From Micromonospora sp. WMMD882 (lineage in GTDB: Bacteria; Actinomycetota; Actinomycetes; Mycobacteriales; Micromonosporaceae): a DNA stretch of 64,000 nt. The notes under the pieces are model-generated. The model saw only the letters and a program-made list of their open reading frames with translations, did not search any database and was not told the origin of the DNA. This document shows, one piece after another, positions 37,512 through 44,730 of the stretch (its first letter is position 1; every line of letters begins with the position of its first letter). The stretch is from positions 2,232,001-2,296,000 of the forward strand of contig NZ_CP114903.1 of the NCBI RefSeq assembly GCF_027497255.1. Direction: 5' to 3'. The translations under genes were made by a program, and so were the position numbers.

Positions 37512-39370
37512 GATCCTGCTCCCTTCGTCGACCCCGCGCCGGGCGGCACGGGTTCCGGGTTCCGGTCCAGGGTGTCGGGGCGCCGGGTCGCCCGGGCCCG
37601 GTCGGCGGCGTCGGTCAGCCGTCCGGCCGCGTTGATCAGCCCGATGTGGGAGAACGCCTGCGGGAAGTTGCCGAGCTGCTCACCGGTCACCGGGTCGAGC
37701 TGCTCGGCGAAGAGGCCGAGGTCGTTGACCCGCTCGGCGAGCCGGTCGAAGAGCCGTTCGGCCCGCTCCAGCTCGCCGGCCAGGGCCAGGCAGCCGACCA
37801 GCCAGAACGAGCAGATGACGAAGCCCGCCGGGTCGCCGTCCCAGCGCCGCAGCAACCCGTCGTGCGCCAACCGCCGCTCGACGACCTCCATGGTGGAACG
37901 CATCCGGGGGTCGTCGGCCGGCAAGAAGCCGACCAGCGGCATGATCAGCACCGAGGCGTCCAGCTCGGCGGAGTCGAAGGCCCCGGTGTACGCGCCGAGC
38001 CGGCTGTTCCAGCCCCGGGTCAGCACCGCCGCGCGCACCTCGTCGCGGGCCGCCGCCCAGCGGGCCACCTCCGCCCGGTCACCGAGCCGCGGACCGAAAC
38101 GCACCGCCCGGTCCAGGGCGGTCCAGCACTGCACCTTGGACGACACGTAGTGCCGCTCGGCGTCCCGGGCCTCCCACATGCCGGCGTCCGGGCGTCGCCA
38201 GTCGACGGCAGCCTGGTGGGCCAGCGCCCGCAGCAGGGTACGCACCTCGGTGGACATCGGGTCCAGGTAGTGCCGCATCAGCCAGGCCGCGTCGAGCACC
38301 TCGCCGAGCACGTCGGACTGGCGTTGCCGCCAGGCGTCGTTGCCGACGGACACCGGCCGGCTGTCGGCGTACCCGCGCAGGTGGTCGAGGCGGTGCTCGG
38401 TGAGGTCACGTTCGCCCTCGACGCCGTACATGATCGGGGCGGGCGTGCCGTCGATCCGCCCCATCGCCCGGGCCACCCAGGCGAACTGGCGGTTCGCCTC
38501 GTCCGGGCAGGCCGCCCGCCACAGCGCCTGCAACGTCAGGCTGAAGTCCCGTACCCAGACGTAACGGTAGTCGTAGTTGCGGTCGCCGCCGAGCTCCTCC
38601 GGCAGCGACGTGGTGGCCGCCGCGACGACCGCCCCGCTGGGCTGGTACGTCATCCCCTGCACCACCATCGCGCTGCGACGCACCGCCTCCCGGTGGTGGC
38701 CCCGGTAGTCGTGCAGGTCCGCCCAGGAGCGCCAGCCGGCCGTCGTCTCGGCCAGCGCCTCCACGGCGTCCGGCACCGTCGGCGGGCCACCGTCGTAGGT
38801 GGGCGAGAAGGCCAGGGTGAACGCGTACGTCTCCCCCGCCCGGACGTCGAACCGGGCGGTCGCCTCCCCGGCGTCGAGCCGCAGCGGCACCGCGCTGCGC
38901 AGCAGCAGACTGGTCGCGCCGGCGGTCGCCGACACCAGACCGTCGCGTTCGGTCAGGAACGCGGTCACCCGCCCGTACTCGAAGCGGGGCCGGTAGCGCA
39001 GTCGCATCGGGACGACGCCGTCGAGGCCGCGCACGACGCGGACCAGCATCCGGGGCGAGCGACGGCCGATGTCGTGCCCCCGCGCGCCGGGCTCCAGCGC
39101 CAACGCGTCGGTGACCGCGACCGCGCCGCGGCCGGTGGTGAAGACGGTACGCAGCACGAGCGCGTCGTCCAGGTAGGCGCGGTCGCAGTCGTACCGGTCG
39201 TCCGGCCGGATCGACCAGTGCCCCGCGTCGTCGTCGAGCAGCCGCCCGAACACCGACGGCCCGTCGAACCGGGCCGGACACCACCAGTCCACGGTGCCGT
39301 GCCGGTCGACCAGCGCCGCGGTACGCCCGTCGGCCAGGAAGCCGTGCTCGCTGATCAGTGCGCTCGCCAC
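37508..39370 (-). CDS. Glycoside hydrolase family 15 protein (glucoamylase/trehalase-like)
   Basis: 620 residues, complete. N-terminal beta-sandwich (ISEHGFLADGRTAALVDRHG, TVDWWCPARFDGPSVFGRLL) and C-terminal (alpha/alpha)6 barrel beginning near residue 220. YDYRYVWVRDFSLTLQALWR carries the conserved WxRD segment, and LGLFAEQLDPVTGEQLGNFPQAFSHIGLINA holds the second catalytic glutamate and the ending motif. In actinobacteria such enzymes hydrolyse trehalose, or alpha-1,4-glucans, inside the cell. No signal peptide. Coupled to the SDR gene; divergent from the membrane stress gene. Confidence 0.92.
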   Translation of the reverse strand: MASALISEHGFLADGRTAALVDRHGTVDWWCPARFDGPSVFGRLLDDDAGHWSIRPDDRYDCDRAYLDDALVLRTVFTTGRGAVAVTDALALEPGARGHDIGRRSPRMLVRVVRGLDGVVPMRLRYRPRFEYGRVTAFLTERDGLVSATAGATSLLLRSAVPLRLDAGEATARFDVRAGETYAFTLAFSPTYDGGPPTVPDAVEALAETTAGWRSWADLHDYRGHHREAVRRSAMVVQGMTYQPSGAVVAAATTSLPEELGGDRNYDYRYVWVRDFSLTLQALWRAACPDEANRQFAWVARAMGRIDGTPAPIMYGVEGERDLTEHRLDHLRGYADSRPVSVGNDAWRQRQSDVLGEVLDAAWLMRHYLDPMSTEVRTLLRALAHQAAVDWRRPDAGMWEARDAERHYVSSKVQCWTALDRAVRFGPRLGDRAEVARWAAARDEVRAAVLTRGWNSRLGAYTGAFDSAELDASVLIMPLVGFLPADDPRMRSTMEVVERRLAHDGLLRRWDGDPAGFVICSFWLVGCLALAGELERAERLFDRLAERVNDLGLFAEQLDPVTGEQLGNFPQAFSHIGLINAAGRLTDAADRARATRRPDTLDRNPEPVPPGAGSTKGAGS

Positions 39371-39478
39371 GTCGCTGCCTACCCGACCACCCGGCCGCCA
39401 TGCCTGCCGGCCCGGGACCGGGCCACGTTACCGCCACCCGCCGGTGGGAACGCGGGGTCGGACCGAAGGAGGCAACCA

Positions 39479-40087
39479 ATGACCAGACCCTCGACCCCGA
39501 CCGCCTGGCAGCCCGGGATGCCGGGCGCCGGCCCGATGCCGTCCGGTCCCGCCGGTCGTCCGACGCCGTTCGGCGACGGTCACGCACCGCTGCCGTTCGG
39601 TGACGGCCACGGAGCGCAGGGCGGCCGACCCACCGTCACCATCGGGTCGTATCCGGACTATCCGTCCGCGCAGCGGGTGGTGGACCACCTGGCGGACAAC
39701 CGTTTCCCGGTGGAACACACCGCCATCGTCGGCACCAACCTCACCCTGGTGGAGACCGTGCTCGGCCGGCTCACCACCGGGCGTTCGGCACTGGCCGGGG
39801 CAGGCGCGGGCGCCTGGTTCGGGCTGTTCATCGGGCTGCTGTTCGGCCTCTTCACCGTCGGCAACTGGCTGGCGGTCATCCTGGTCGGCCTGGTCGTCGG
39901 GGCGATCTGGGGGGCCGTCTTCGGGGCGGTCGCGCACGCCATGACCGGCGGCCGGCGGGACTTCACCTCGGCCAGCTCGCTGCGGGCCGGGCAGTACGCG
40001 GTCACCGTCGACGCCCAGGTCGCCGACCGGGCGCAGGAGGTGCTGGCCCGGATGCACCTGACCCCGACCGGCCACACCGGACGGTGA
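39479..40087 (+). CDS. General stress protein 17M-like membrane protein
   Basis: 202 residues. A disordered Pro/Gly leader (~50 residues, containing two FGDGHAPLPFGDGHG-type copies) precedes a GSP17M-like domain: TVTIGSYPDYPSAQRVVDHL and NRFPVEHTAIVGTNL. Two glycine-rich membrane helices follow (GAWFGLFIGLLFGLFTVGNW and AVILVGLVVGAIWGAVFG), and the ending RAGQYAVTVDAQVADRAQEV is conserved. Function unknown; stress-linked in Bacillus. The ATG at 39479 is six bases after AAGGAGG. Confidence 0.85.
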   Translation: MTRPSTPTAWQPGMPGAGPMPSGPAGRPTPFGDGHAPLPFGDGHGAQGGRPTVTIGSYPDYPSAQRVVDHLADNRFPVEHTAIVGTNLTLVETVLGRLTTGRSALAGAGAGAWFGLFIGLLFGLFTVGNWLAVILVGLVVGAIWGAVFGAVAHAMTGGRRDFTSASSLRAGQYAVTVDAQVADRAQEVLARMHLTPTGHTGR

Positions 40088-40109
40088 GCCGACGCCGGCC
40101 CCGGGGGCT

Positions 40110-40191
40110 GGCGGACCCGCCCCGTCGGCCCGGGTCGGCGGACCCGCCCCGCCGGCCCGGGGTCGGCGGGCCACGCCCGTCGGCCCCGGTC
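40110..40191. repeat. 27-28-bp tandem repeat, three imperfect copies
   Basis: Copies at 40110-40136, 40137-40164 and 40165-40191, built on GGCGGACCCGCCCCGTCGGC. It fills most of the gap between the stress protein and the GNAT gene. Each copy can form a GC-rich hairpin, so it may serve as a terminator. Confidence 0.6.
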
Positions 40192-40220
40192 GGGCCCGCA
40201 CCGGACGCCGGGGCGGCGGG

Positions 40221-40766
40221 TCAGCCGTCGGTGGCCAGGCGGGCGTGCAGGTGCTCGTCGTAGCGGCGGCCGTCACCATATCGGTAGGACTCCCGCAGCG
40301 TCCCCTCCCAGGCGTAGCCGGCCCGTTCGGCCACCCGGCACGAGGCGGGGTTCGCCACGGCGTGGCAGAGCTCGATGCGGTGCAGGCCCAGCGTGTCGAA
40401 CGCCCAGCCGGTCACCAGCCGGACCGCGGCGGAGGCGACGCCCCGGCCCCGTGCCCCGGGCGTCGTCCAGTACCCGATCGACGCCTCGTCGCCGTGGATG
40501 CGGTGCAACGAGACCGACCCGGTCAACGCGCCGGTCACCGGGTCGGTGACGGCGAACGAGGCGTGGTCACCGGCCGACCAGTCGGCCCGGAGCCGGACCC
40601 AGGTCCGCGCGGCGGCCAGGTCCGGCATCGTCGACGGATTCCACTGGGCCGTCTGCGGATCGCGCAGGGCGGCCAGCACGGCCGGCGCGTCCTCCGGCCG
40701 CCAGGGCCGTAACGCCAGCTCCGGGCCGCTCAACTCGACATGCTCCACGAGGCGCGAGTCTGCCAC
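40221..40766 (-). CDS. GNAT family N-acetyltransferase (RimJ/RimL type)
   Basis: 181 residues from a GTG at 40766. LRPWRPEDAPAVLAALRDPQ opens the fold, and the acetyl-CoA loop reads WTTPGARGRGVASAAVRLVT. The ending YAWEGTLRESYRYGDGRRYD matches enzymes that acetylate ribosomal-protein N-termini or small amines. The true acceptor is unknown. It converges with the membrane stress gene across the repeat tract. Confidence 0.9.
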   Translation of the reverse strand: MADSRLVEHVELSGPELALRPWRPEDAPAVLAALRDPQTAQWNPSTMPDLAAARTWVRLRADWSAGDHASFAVTDPVTGALTGSVSLHRIHGDEASIGYWTTPGARGRGVASAAVRLVTGWAFDTLGLHRIELCHAVANPASCRVAERAGYAWEGTLRESYRYGDGRRYDEHLHARLATDG

Positions 40767-40910
40767 GGCCGCCGGTCGGCACGCGCTCGATTTCCACTCG
40801 CGTCACCGCCTGCGCCGGCACCCCCCGCCATGGCCGCGCAGCGGCGGAAACCAGGCCCGACCTGGCCCTGCCGGGGTGTCCCGGAGGGGAAGTCAGGGAT
40901 CATCTCGGGG

Positions 40911-40950
40911 CGTTCCCTGAGGAGAACGCGGGGCCCGCCTTGCCTATACT
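40911..40950 (+). promoter_or_regulatory. Promoter with overlapping inverted repeat, upstream of the permease-prefix gene
   Basis: TATACT (40945-40950) is a near-consensus -10. CGTTC (40911-40915) and GAACG (40924-40928) form an inverted repeat around the expected -35 position, where no good TTGACA exists; an activator site is possible. The start codon at 40988 lies 38 bases downstream. Confidence 0.45.
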
Positions 40951-40987
40951 CGACCATGCGATGGTCCCGGCGAGGGAGCTGCTCCGG

Positions 40988-41641
40988 ATGAACATGATCG
41001 AGGCATACGTCGCCGAGCTGGGCGGTGCCCTTCGCGGCCCCCGGGCGTCCAAGGCCGATCTGCTCGCCGAGGCGCGCGACGGCCTCATCGACGCCGCGGA
41101 CGCGTACGAGGACGCCGGTCTCGACCGGCCCGACGCCGAGCGCCGCGCGGTCGCCGAGTTCGGCGCGGTCCCCGACATCGTCCCCGACTACCAGACCGAG
41201 CTGGGGCTGGCCCAGGGTCGCCGCACCGCGTTGCTGATCTTCTTCGTGCTCGCCGCCCAGCCGGTGCTGTGGCGGGCGACCCGGCGCCTGGCCGGCGGCG
41301 CGGGCTTCGACAGCCCCGGCTACCTGCTGGTCGAGGACGTGGTGAGCTGGATGGGCGCGGCCACGGTGTGCGCCGCCATCCTCGTCGTCGCGGCGGCCGG
41401 GTACGGCGTGCGCTATCTGGGCGCCCGCCGACGGCTGGCCCGGGTCACCGGGGTCTTCGCGCTCACCGTGTGCGTGGTGTTCTCCGTGCTGGGGGTGCTG
41501 CTCACCGCGCTCACCCCGAACGCGCTGATGAGCGTCGCCGGGCTGCCGAGCGCGCTGGTGTTCCTGGGCATCCCGCTCGCCGGCATCGGGGTCTCCGGCC
41601 GGAACTGCCTGACCGCCTCCGGGCAGCCGGCCGCCTCCTGA
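40988..41641 (+). CDS. Membrane protein with N-terminal permease-prefix (HAAS-like) domain
   Basis: 217 residues. MIEAYVAELGGALRGPRASKADLLAEARDGLIDA then the helix-turn AERRAVAEFG is the HAAS/permease-prefix domain found next to PadR regulators. Four membrane helices follow (TALLIFFVLAAQPVLW, AATVCAAILVVAAAGYGV, VTGVFALTVCVVFSVLGVLL, LPSALVFLGIPLAGIGV). The start at 40988 has GAGGGAG about nine bases upstream; an ATG at 40961 would add nine residues. In other bacteria such proteins control or pair with PadR; here the PadR gene is convergent immediately downstream, which supports a functional pair. Confidence 0.8.
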   Translation: MNMIEAYVAELGGALRGPRASKADLLAEARDGLIDAADAYEDAGLDRPDAERRAVAEFGAVPDIVPDYQTELGLAQGRRTALLIFFVLAAQPVLWRATRRLAGGAGFDSPGYLLVEDVVSWMGAATVCAAILVVAAAGYGVRYLGARRRLARVTGVFALTVCVVFSVLGVLLTALTPNALMSVAGLPSALVFLGIPLAGIGVSGRNCLTASGQPAAS

Positions 41642-41663
41642 CGGCAGCGGCGACGGGCGCGCC

Positions 41664-42002
41664 TCAGGCGAGGCCGGGCACCGTGCCGGGGCGGAGCACA
41701 CCCTCCACCACGGCGGCGAAATCCCGCCACTCGGAGCGTTCGTCGGCCAGCGCCCGACGCCCCGACGCGGTGAGCTGGTAGGTGCGGCGCTTACGGCCAC
41801 CGACGGTGCTCCACTCGCTCTGCACGTAGCCGGCGCGCTCCAGCCGGCGCAGCGCCGGGTAGAGGGTGCCGGTGGGCAGGTCGAGAGCCCCGCCGCTGCG
41901 GGCCTGGAGCGCCTCCATGATCGCGTAGCCGTGCAGCGACTCCCGCTCCAGCACGGAGAGAATCAGGGCGTCGAGGTGCCCCCGCAACGCGTTTGGCCTC
42001 AT
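41664..42002 (-). CDS. PadR family transcriptional regulator
   Basis: 112 residues, the compact PadR-s2 type. HLDALILSVLERESLHGYAI and PTGTLYPALRRLERAGYV form the winged helix, RRTYQLTASGRRAL the wing, and the ~30-residue tail the dimer helix. It probably represses its own promoter at the inverted repeats overlapping and upstream of its start, and perhaps the facing permease-prefix gene. The inducing signal is unknown. Confidence 0.9.
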   Translation of the reverse strand: MRPNALRGHLDALILSVLERESLHGYAIMEALQARSGGALDLPTGTLYPALRRLERAGYVQSEWSTVGGRKRRTYQLTASGRRALADERSEWRDFAAVVEGVLRPGTVPGLA

Positions 42003-42042
42003 GTAGCCAATCTACACGAACCCGCTTCGGTAGCCTAGCTAC
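42002..42042. promoter_or_regulatory. Two inverted repeats, probable PadR operators
   Basis: TGTAG-N5-CTACA (42002-42016) overlaps the start codon, and GTAGC-CTA-GCTAC (42030-42042) lies 14 bases upstream of it. Both share the GTAG/CTAC half-site. Position over the leader of padR is what autoregulation requires. Further GTAG and CTAC words continue to ~42050. Confidence 0.55.
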
Positions 42043-42227
42043 AGGTAGTTGCCCTATCAGCGGTGATCAGGGCAGATCCCCGTGCCCGGGGTCGGGGCGG
42101 CGCACCATCGTCGCTCGACCGCCGGTCGAGCCGTCCCGATCATGCTGGCCCGACCGGCGTACGGCGGCCCGAGTGGGGATCCCCCGCCGGGCGTCGCCGG
42201 AACGGACGTGCGGACGAGGGCGGCGGG

Positions 42228-42551
42228 ATGTACGTGTACCGGTTCCTGAGCAGTTGCGGACGGCTGGCCGTCGACACGGCCCGGGAGGTCTGGGTGGGGT
42301 TGACGTCGTTCGGGGCGGCGTTGATCGGCCTGCCGCTGCCGTCCCCGACCCGGACGGGATCCGCGCCAGCGCCCCGGGCGGGGGCCGCGCCCCGGCCTCA
42401 GGCGGGGCCCGGCACGCCACCGGCCCAGGCGGGGCCCGCGCGGTCGGCCCAGGCGGAGCCCGGCACGCCGTCGGCCGGGCATCCGGAACGGCTGATCCCG
42501 CACGTGCCGCTCAGCCCCGCGGAACGCGAGCTCTGGTCCCAGCTCCGCTGA
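42228..42551 (+). CDS. DUF6059-like small protein
   Basis: 107 residues. An N-terminal MYVYRFLSSCGRLAVDTARE-type helix and a hydrophobic stretch (VWVGLTSFGAALIGLPLP), then ~45 residues of Ala/Pro/Gly low complexity, and a conserved end ERLIPHVPLSPAERELWSQL. That end is what I recall for DUF6059; the name should be confirmed. Divergent from padR. Function unknown. Confidence 0.6.
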   Translation: MYVYRFLSSCGRLAVDTAREVWVGLTSFGAALIGLPLPSPTRTGSAPAPRAGAAPRPQAGPGTPPAQAGPARSAQAEPGTPSAGHPERLIPHVPLSPAERELWSQLR

Positions 42552-42575
42552 CCCGGCCGAGCCGCCGGGCCGGGC

Positions 42576-42647
42576 GCGGTCACATCCCCTTGAGGCCGTG
42601 GGCGGTGGCCGAGCGGTCACATCCCCTTGAGGCCGTGGGCGGTGGCC
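42576..42647. repeat. 35-bp perfect direct repeat duplicating the 3' end of the PLP-enzyme gene
   Basis: Bases 42576-42610 and 42613-42647 are identical. The second copy contains the last ten codons and stop (TAHGLKGM) of the gene on the minus strand; the first copy repeats them immediately beyond its stop. A recent slippage duplication. Confidence 0.9.
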
Positions 42648-43729
42648 AGCACGACGACGTCGGCGTCGGGGTTGATCCGGCCGGCGGCCAGCGCCCGGGA
42701 GACCGCGACCAGCCCGGCCGCGCTGCTCGGCTCCAGGGGGAAGCCGGTCCGCCAGAGCCGCCGCGTCTCGGCACGGACCGACTCGTCGTCCACCGGCTCG
42801 GCGTGCCCCCGGGACCGGCGTACCGCCTCCACCGACTGGGCGGCCAACAGGTTGCCGCCCAGCGACGGCATCACCCGGGTGTCGCCGGGGAAGGTCGCCC
42901 ACTGGTCCGCCCCGGCCAGCACCGCCGCCACCCGGGGAAACGGCTCCACCAGGCAGAGGCGGGGCACCGCGTCGGCGCCGAGCAGCTCCCGGAACCCCAG
43001 GTGGACGCCCCAGGCCAGGTCGCCCCGGGAGGCCGGCACGACGACCCACTCCGGGGCGGACCCGCCCCGGTCGGCGAGGATCTCCTCGGCGACGAGCTTG
43101 TACCCCTCGATGCCGAACGGGCTGCTGCCGACCGGCGGCACGACGAAGTTGGTGACCGGGAGCATCAGTGTGGAGTCGCGGTACCTGGCGGTGTGCTCCC
43201 AGCGCTGCTCGCTGCGCGGGAAGGAGACCACGTCGGCGCCGAGGTCCCGCATCAGCTCCACCACCCGGGCGGGGGTGTCGTCGGTGACCGCGACCTCGCA
43301 GCGCAGCCCGGCCCGGCCGCAGTACGCGGCCAGCGACACCCCGGCGTTGCCGGAGGAGGCGGCGACGACGCCCTCGTAGCCGGCGTGCGCCGCCCGGGTG
43401 ACCACCGCCGCGCTGAACCGGTCCTTGTGCGAGCCGGTCGGGTTGGCCCCCTCCCACTTCAACGCCACGTCGATGCCGGGGACCACCCCGGCGAGGTCGG
43501 TGAGCAGCGGCGTACCGCCCTCGCCGAGGGTCACCGGCCGCAGGTAGGGCTGCTCGACCCGGCCGGCGGGCCGGTCGGCCCCGTCGGGCCGGTAGACGCA
43601 TTCGAGGTTCGCCGGGGCGCCCTCGGCCAGGCAGGCCGGGCAGCCGGTGGTGTGGTCGGCGATCTCGTAGCGCCGGTCGCAGCGTAGGCAGGCCAGGCCC
43701 GTGAGCCGCGGATTCTGGACGATGGTCAT
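42617..43729 (-). CDS. Threonine-synthase-like PLP-dependent enzyme with N-terminal zinc ribbon
   Basis: 370 residues. Residues ~10-40 hold a four-cysteine ribbon (CLRC ... CPAC). The fold-type II PLP core shows the Schiff-base lysine in NPTGSHKDRF, the phosphate loop ASSGNAGVSLAAYCGRAG, and the C-terminal LEPSSAAGLVAVSRAL. The best family is threonine synthase or a paralogue; substrate recognition cannot be read. A canonical threonine synthase usually sits with thrB or hom, neither of which is present, so a pathway-specific role with the adjacent genes is possible. Its 3' end is duplicated just beyond its stop. Confidence 0.85.
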   Translation of the reverse strand: MTIVQNPRLTGLACLRCDRRYEIADHTTGCPACLAEGAPANLECVYRPDGADRPAGRVEQPYLRPVTLGEGGTPLLTDLAGVVPGIDVALKWEGANPTGSHKDRFSAAVVTRAAHAGYEGVVAASSGNAGVSLAAYCGRAGLRCEVAVTDDTPARVVELMRDLGADVVSFPRSEQRWEHTARYRDSTLMLPVTNFVVPPVGSSPFGIEGYKLVAEEILADRGGSAPEWVVVPASRGDLAWGVHLGFRELLGADAVPRLCLVEPFPRVAAVLAGADQWATFPGDTRVMPSLGGNLLAAQSVEAVRRSRGHAEPVDDESVRAETRRLWRTGFPLEPSSAAGLVAVSRALAAGRINPDADVVVLATAHGLKGM

Positions 43730-43841
43730 GTCTCCTCCAGGCCTGGTGGACGCGGCGCAGCCGGAAAGCCCCGGTACGGTGACCGGCCGGGGGCGTCAAG
43801 TCTAGGCCCGCCCCGGTGGTGACTCACCGGCGCAGGGCCGC

Positions 43842-44576
43842 TCACCGGCGCAGGGCGGCGTACCCGTCGGGCGGAAAGGCGTCCGGCCCGCGACCGGCCA
43901 GGCGCAGCCCGTCCCAGACGGTCGCCTCGTTGCTGGCGACGACCGGCACGCCGAGTCGTTCCCGCAGGATGCCGGCCGCCTCCAGGCCCCGGAACGCGGT
44001 GCAGCTGACGAAGACGCCCTCGGCGCGGCCGAGGTCGCCGACGGCGTCGGCGATCGCCTGCGGCGGGACCGAGGCGGTGTCCAGCGGGTCCGGCAGGGCC
44101 GGGCCGGACGTGCCGGTGACCTCGATGTCGTGCGCGCCGAGGAACGCCACCACCAGTTCGTCCAGCCAGGGCTCGTACGGGGTGACCAGCAGCACCCGGG
44201 TCAGGCCGAGCGAGCGCAGCGCCGCCACCACGGCGGTGGACGTGGTGGAGGCCGGCACCCCGGCGACCTCGGTGATCCGTTCGGTGATCGCGGTGTCGTA
44301 GCCGGGCCCGTGGTAGAGGCTGCCGCTGGTGCAGGCGAACACGATGGAGTCGACGGCGGCGTGGGCGAGCAGCCGGGTCGCCCCGGGCGCCGCGTCGGCC
44401 AGCGCGGCGAGCTGTTCCGGGGTGTCCCGGGTGATGGGTATCCGCGCGACGTGGGCGCTGACCGGGTCGGGCAGGCTCAGCCGCAGGTCCCGCTCGACGA
44501 CGGTGTTCACGCTGGGCACCAGCAGGCCGAGCCGGTGGGTCCAGTCCGGGCGTCGGGTGGTGGCGGGCTGCGTCAT
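43842..44576 (-). CDS. Maleate cis-trans isomerase / Asp-Glu racemase superfamily enzyme
   Basis: 244 residues. The two catalytic cysteines of the superfamily are present: VFACTSGSLYHGPGYD (~residue 83) and VFVSCTAFRGLEA (~residue 184). LGLLVPSVNTVVERDLRLSL at the N-terminus is typical of maleate isomerases and arylmalonate decarboxylases. It may isomerise or decarboxylate a C4 diacid. The ATG at 44576 fits the family start; a longer frame to 44855 is not needed. It is minus strand, in line with the PLP-enzyme gene (112-bp gap), and divergent from the multicopper oxidase. Confidence 0.85.
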   Translation of the reverse strand: MTQPATTRRPDWTHRLGLLVPSVNTVVERDLRLSLPDPVSAHVARIPITRDTPEQLAALADAAPGATRLLAHAAVDSIVFACTSGSLYHGPGYDTAITERITEVAGVPASTTSTAVVAALRSLGLTRVLLVTPYEPWLDELVVAFLGAHDIEVTGTSGPALPDPLDTASVPPQAIADAVGDLGRAEGVFVSCTAFRGLEAAGILRERLGVPVVASNEATVWDGLRLAGRGPDAFPPDGYAALRR

Positions 44577-44649
44577 GTCCGCGACGGTAACGAGGACGAC
44601 TCGAAGACCGGACGAGCGCCGTCCGACGGTTCGGCATCCACCGTTCGGG

Positions 44650-44673
44650 TTAGGTAGGCTTGCTACGTGTAGC
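44650..44673. promoter_or_regulatory. Promoter-proximal palindrome upstream of the multicopper oxidase gene
   Basis: GCTAC-GT-GTAGC (44662-44673) preceded by TTAGGTAGGCTT (44650-44661), with a -10-like TAGGCT. The half-sites are the same as those of the PadR operator 2.6 kb away. The left part also recalls the iron box TTAGGTTAGGCT, but the right half does not match. Confidence 0.4.
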
Positions 44674-44730
44674 GTTGTCGCATGCGACCGGTCGACCACC
44701 CCTCCGGTCTCCCCGCGTGAGGAGCCTGTC

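Noticed and set aside
44650..44668. Iron box (IdeR/DmdR) before the multicopper oxidase
   Set aside because: Only the left half TTAGGTAGGCT is similar and it lacks a base; the right half AACCTAA is missing.
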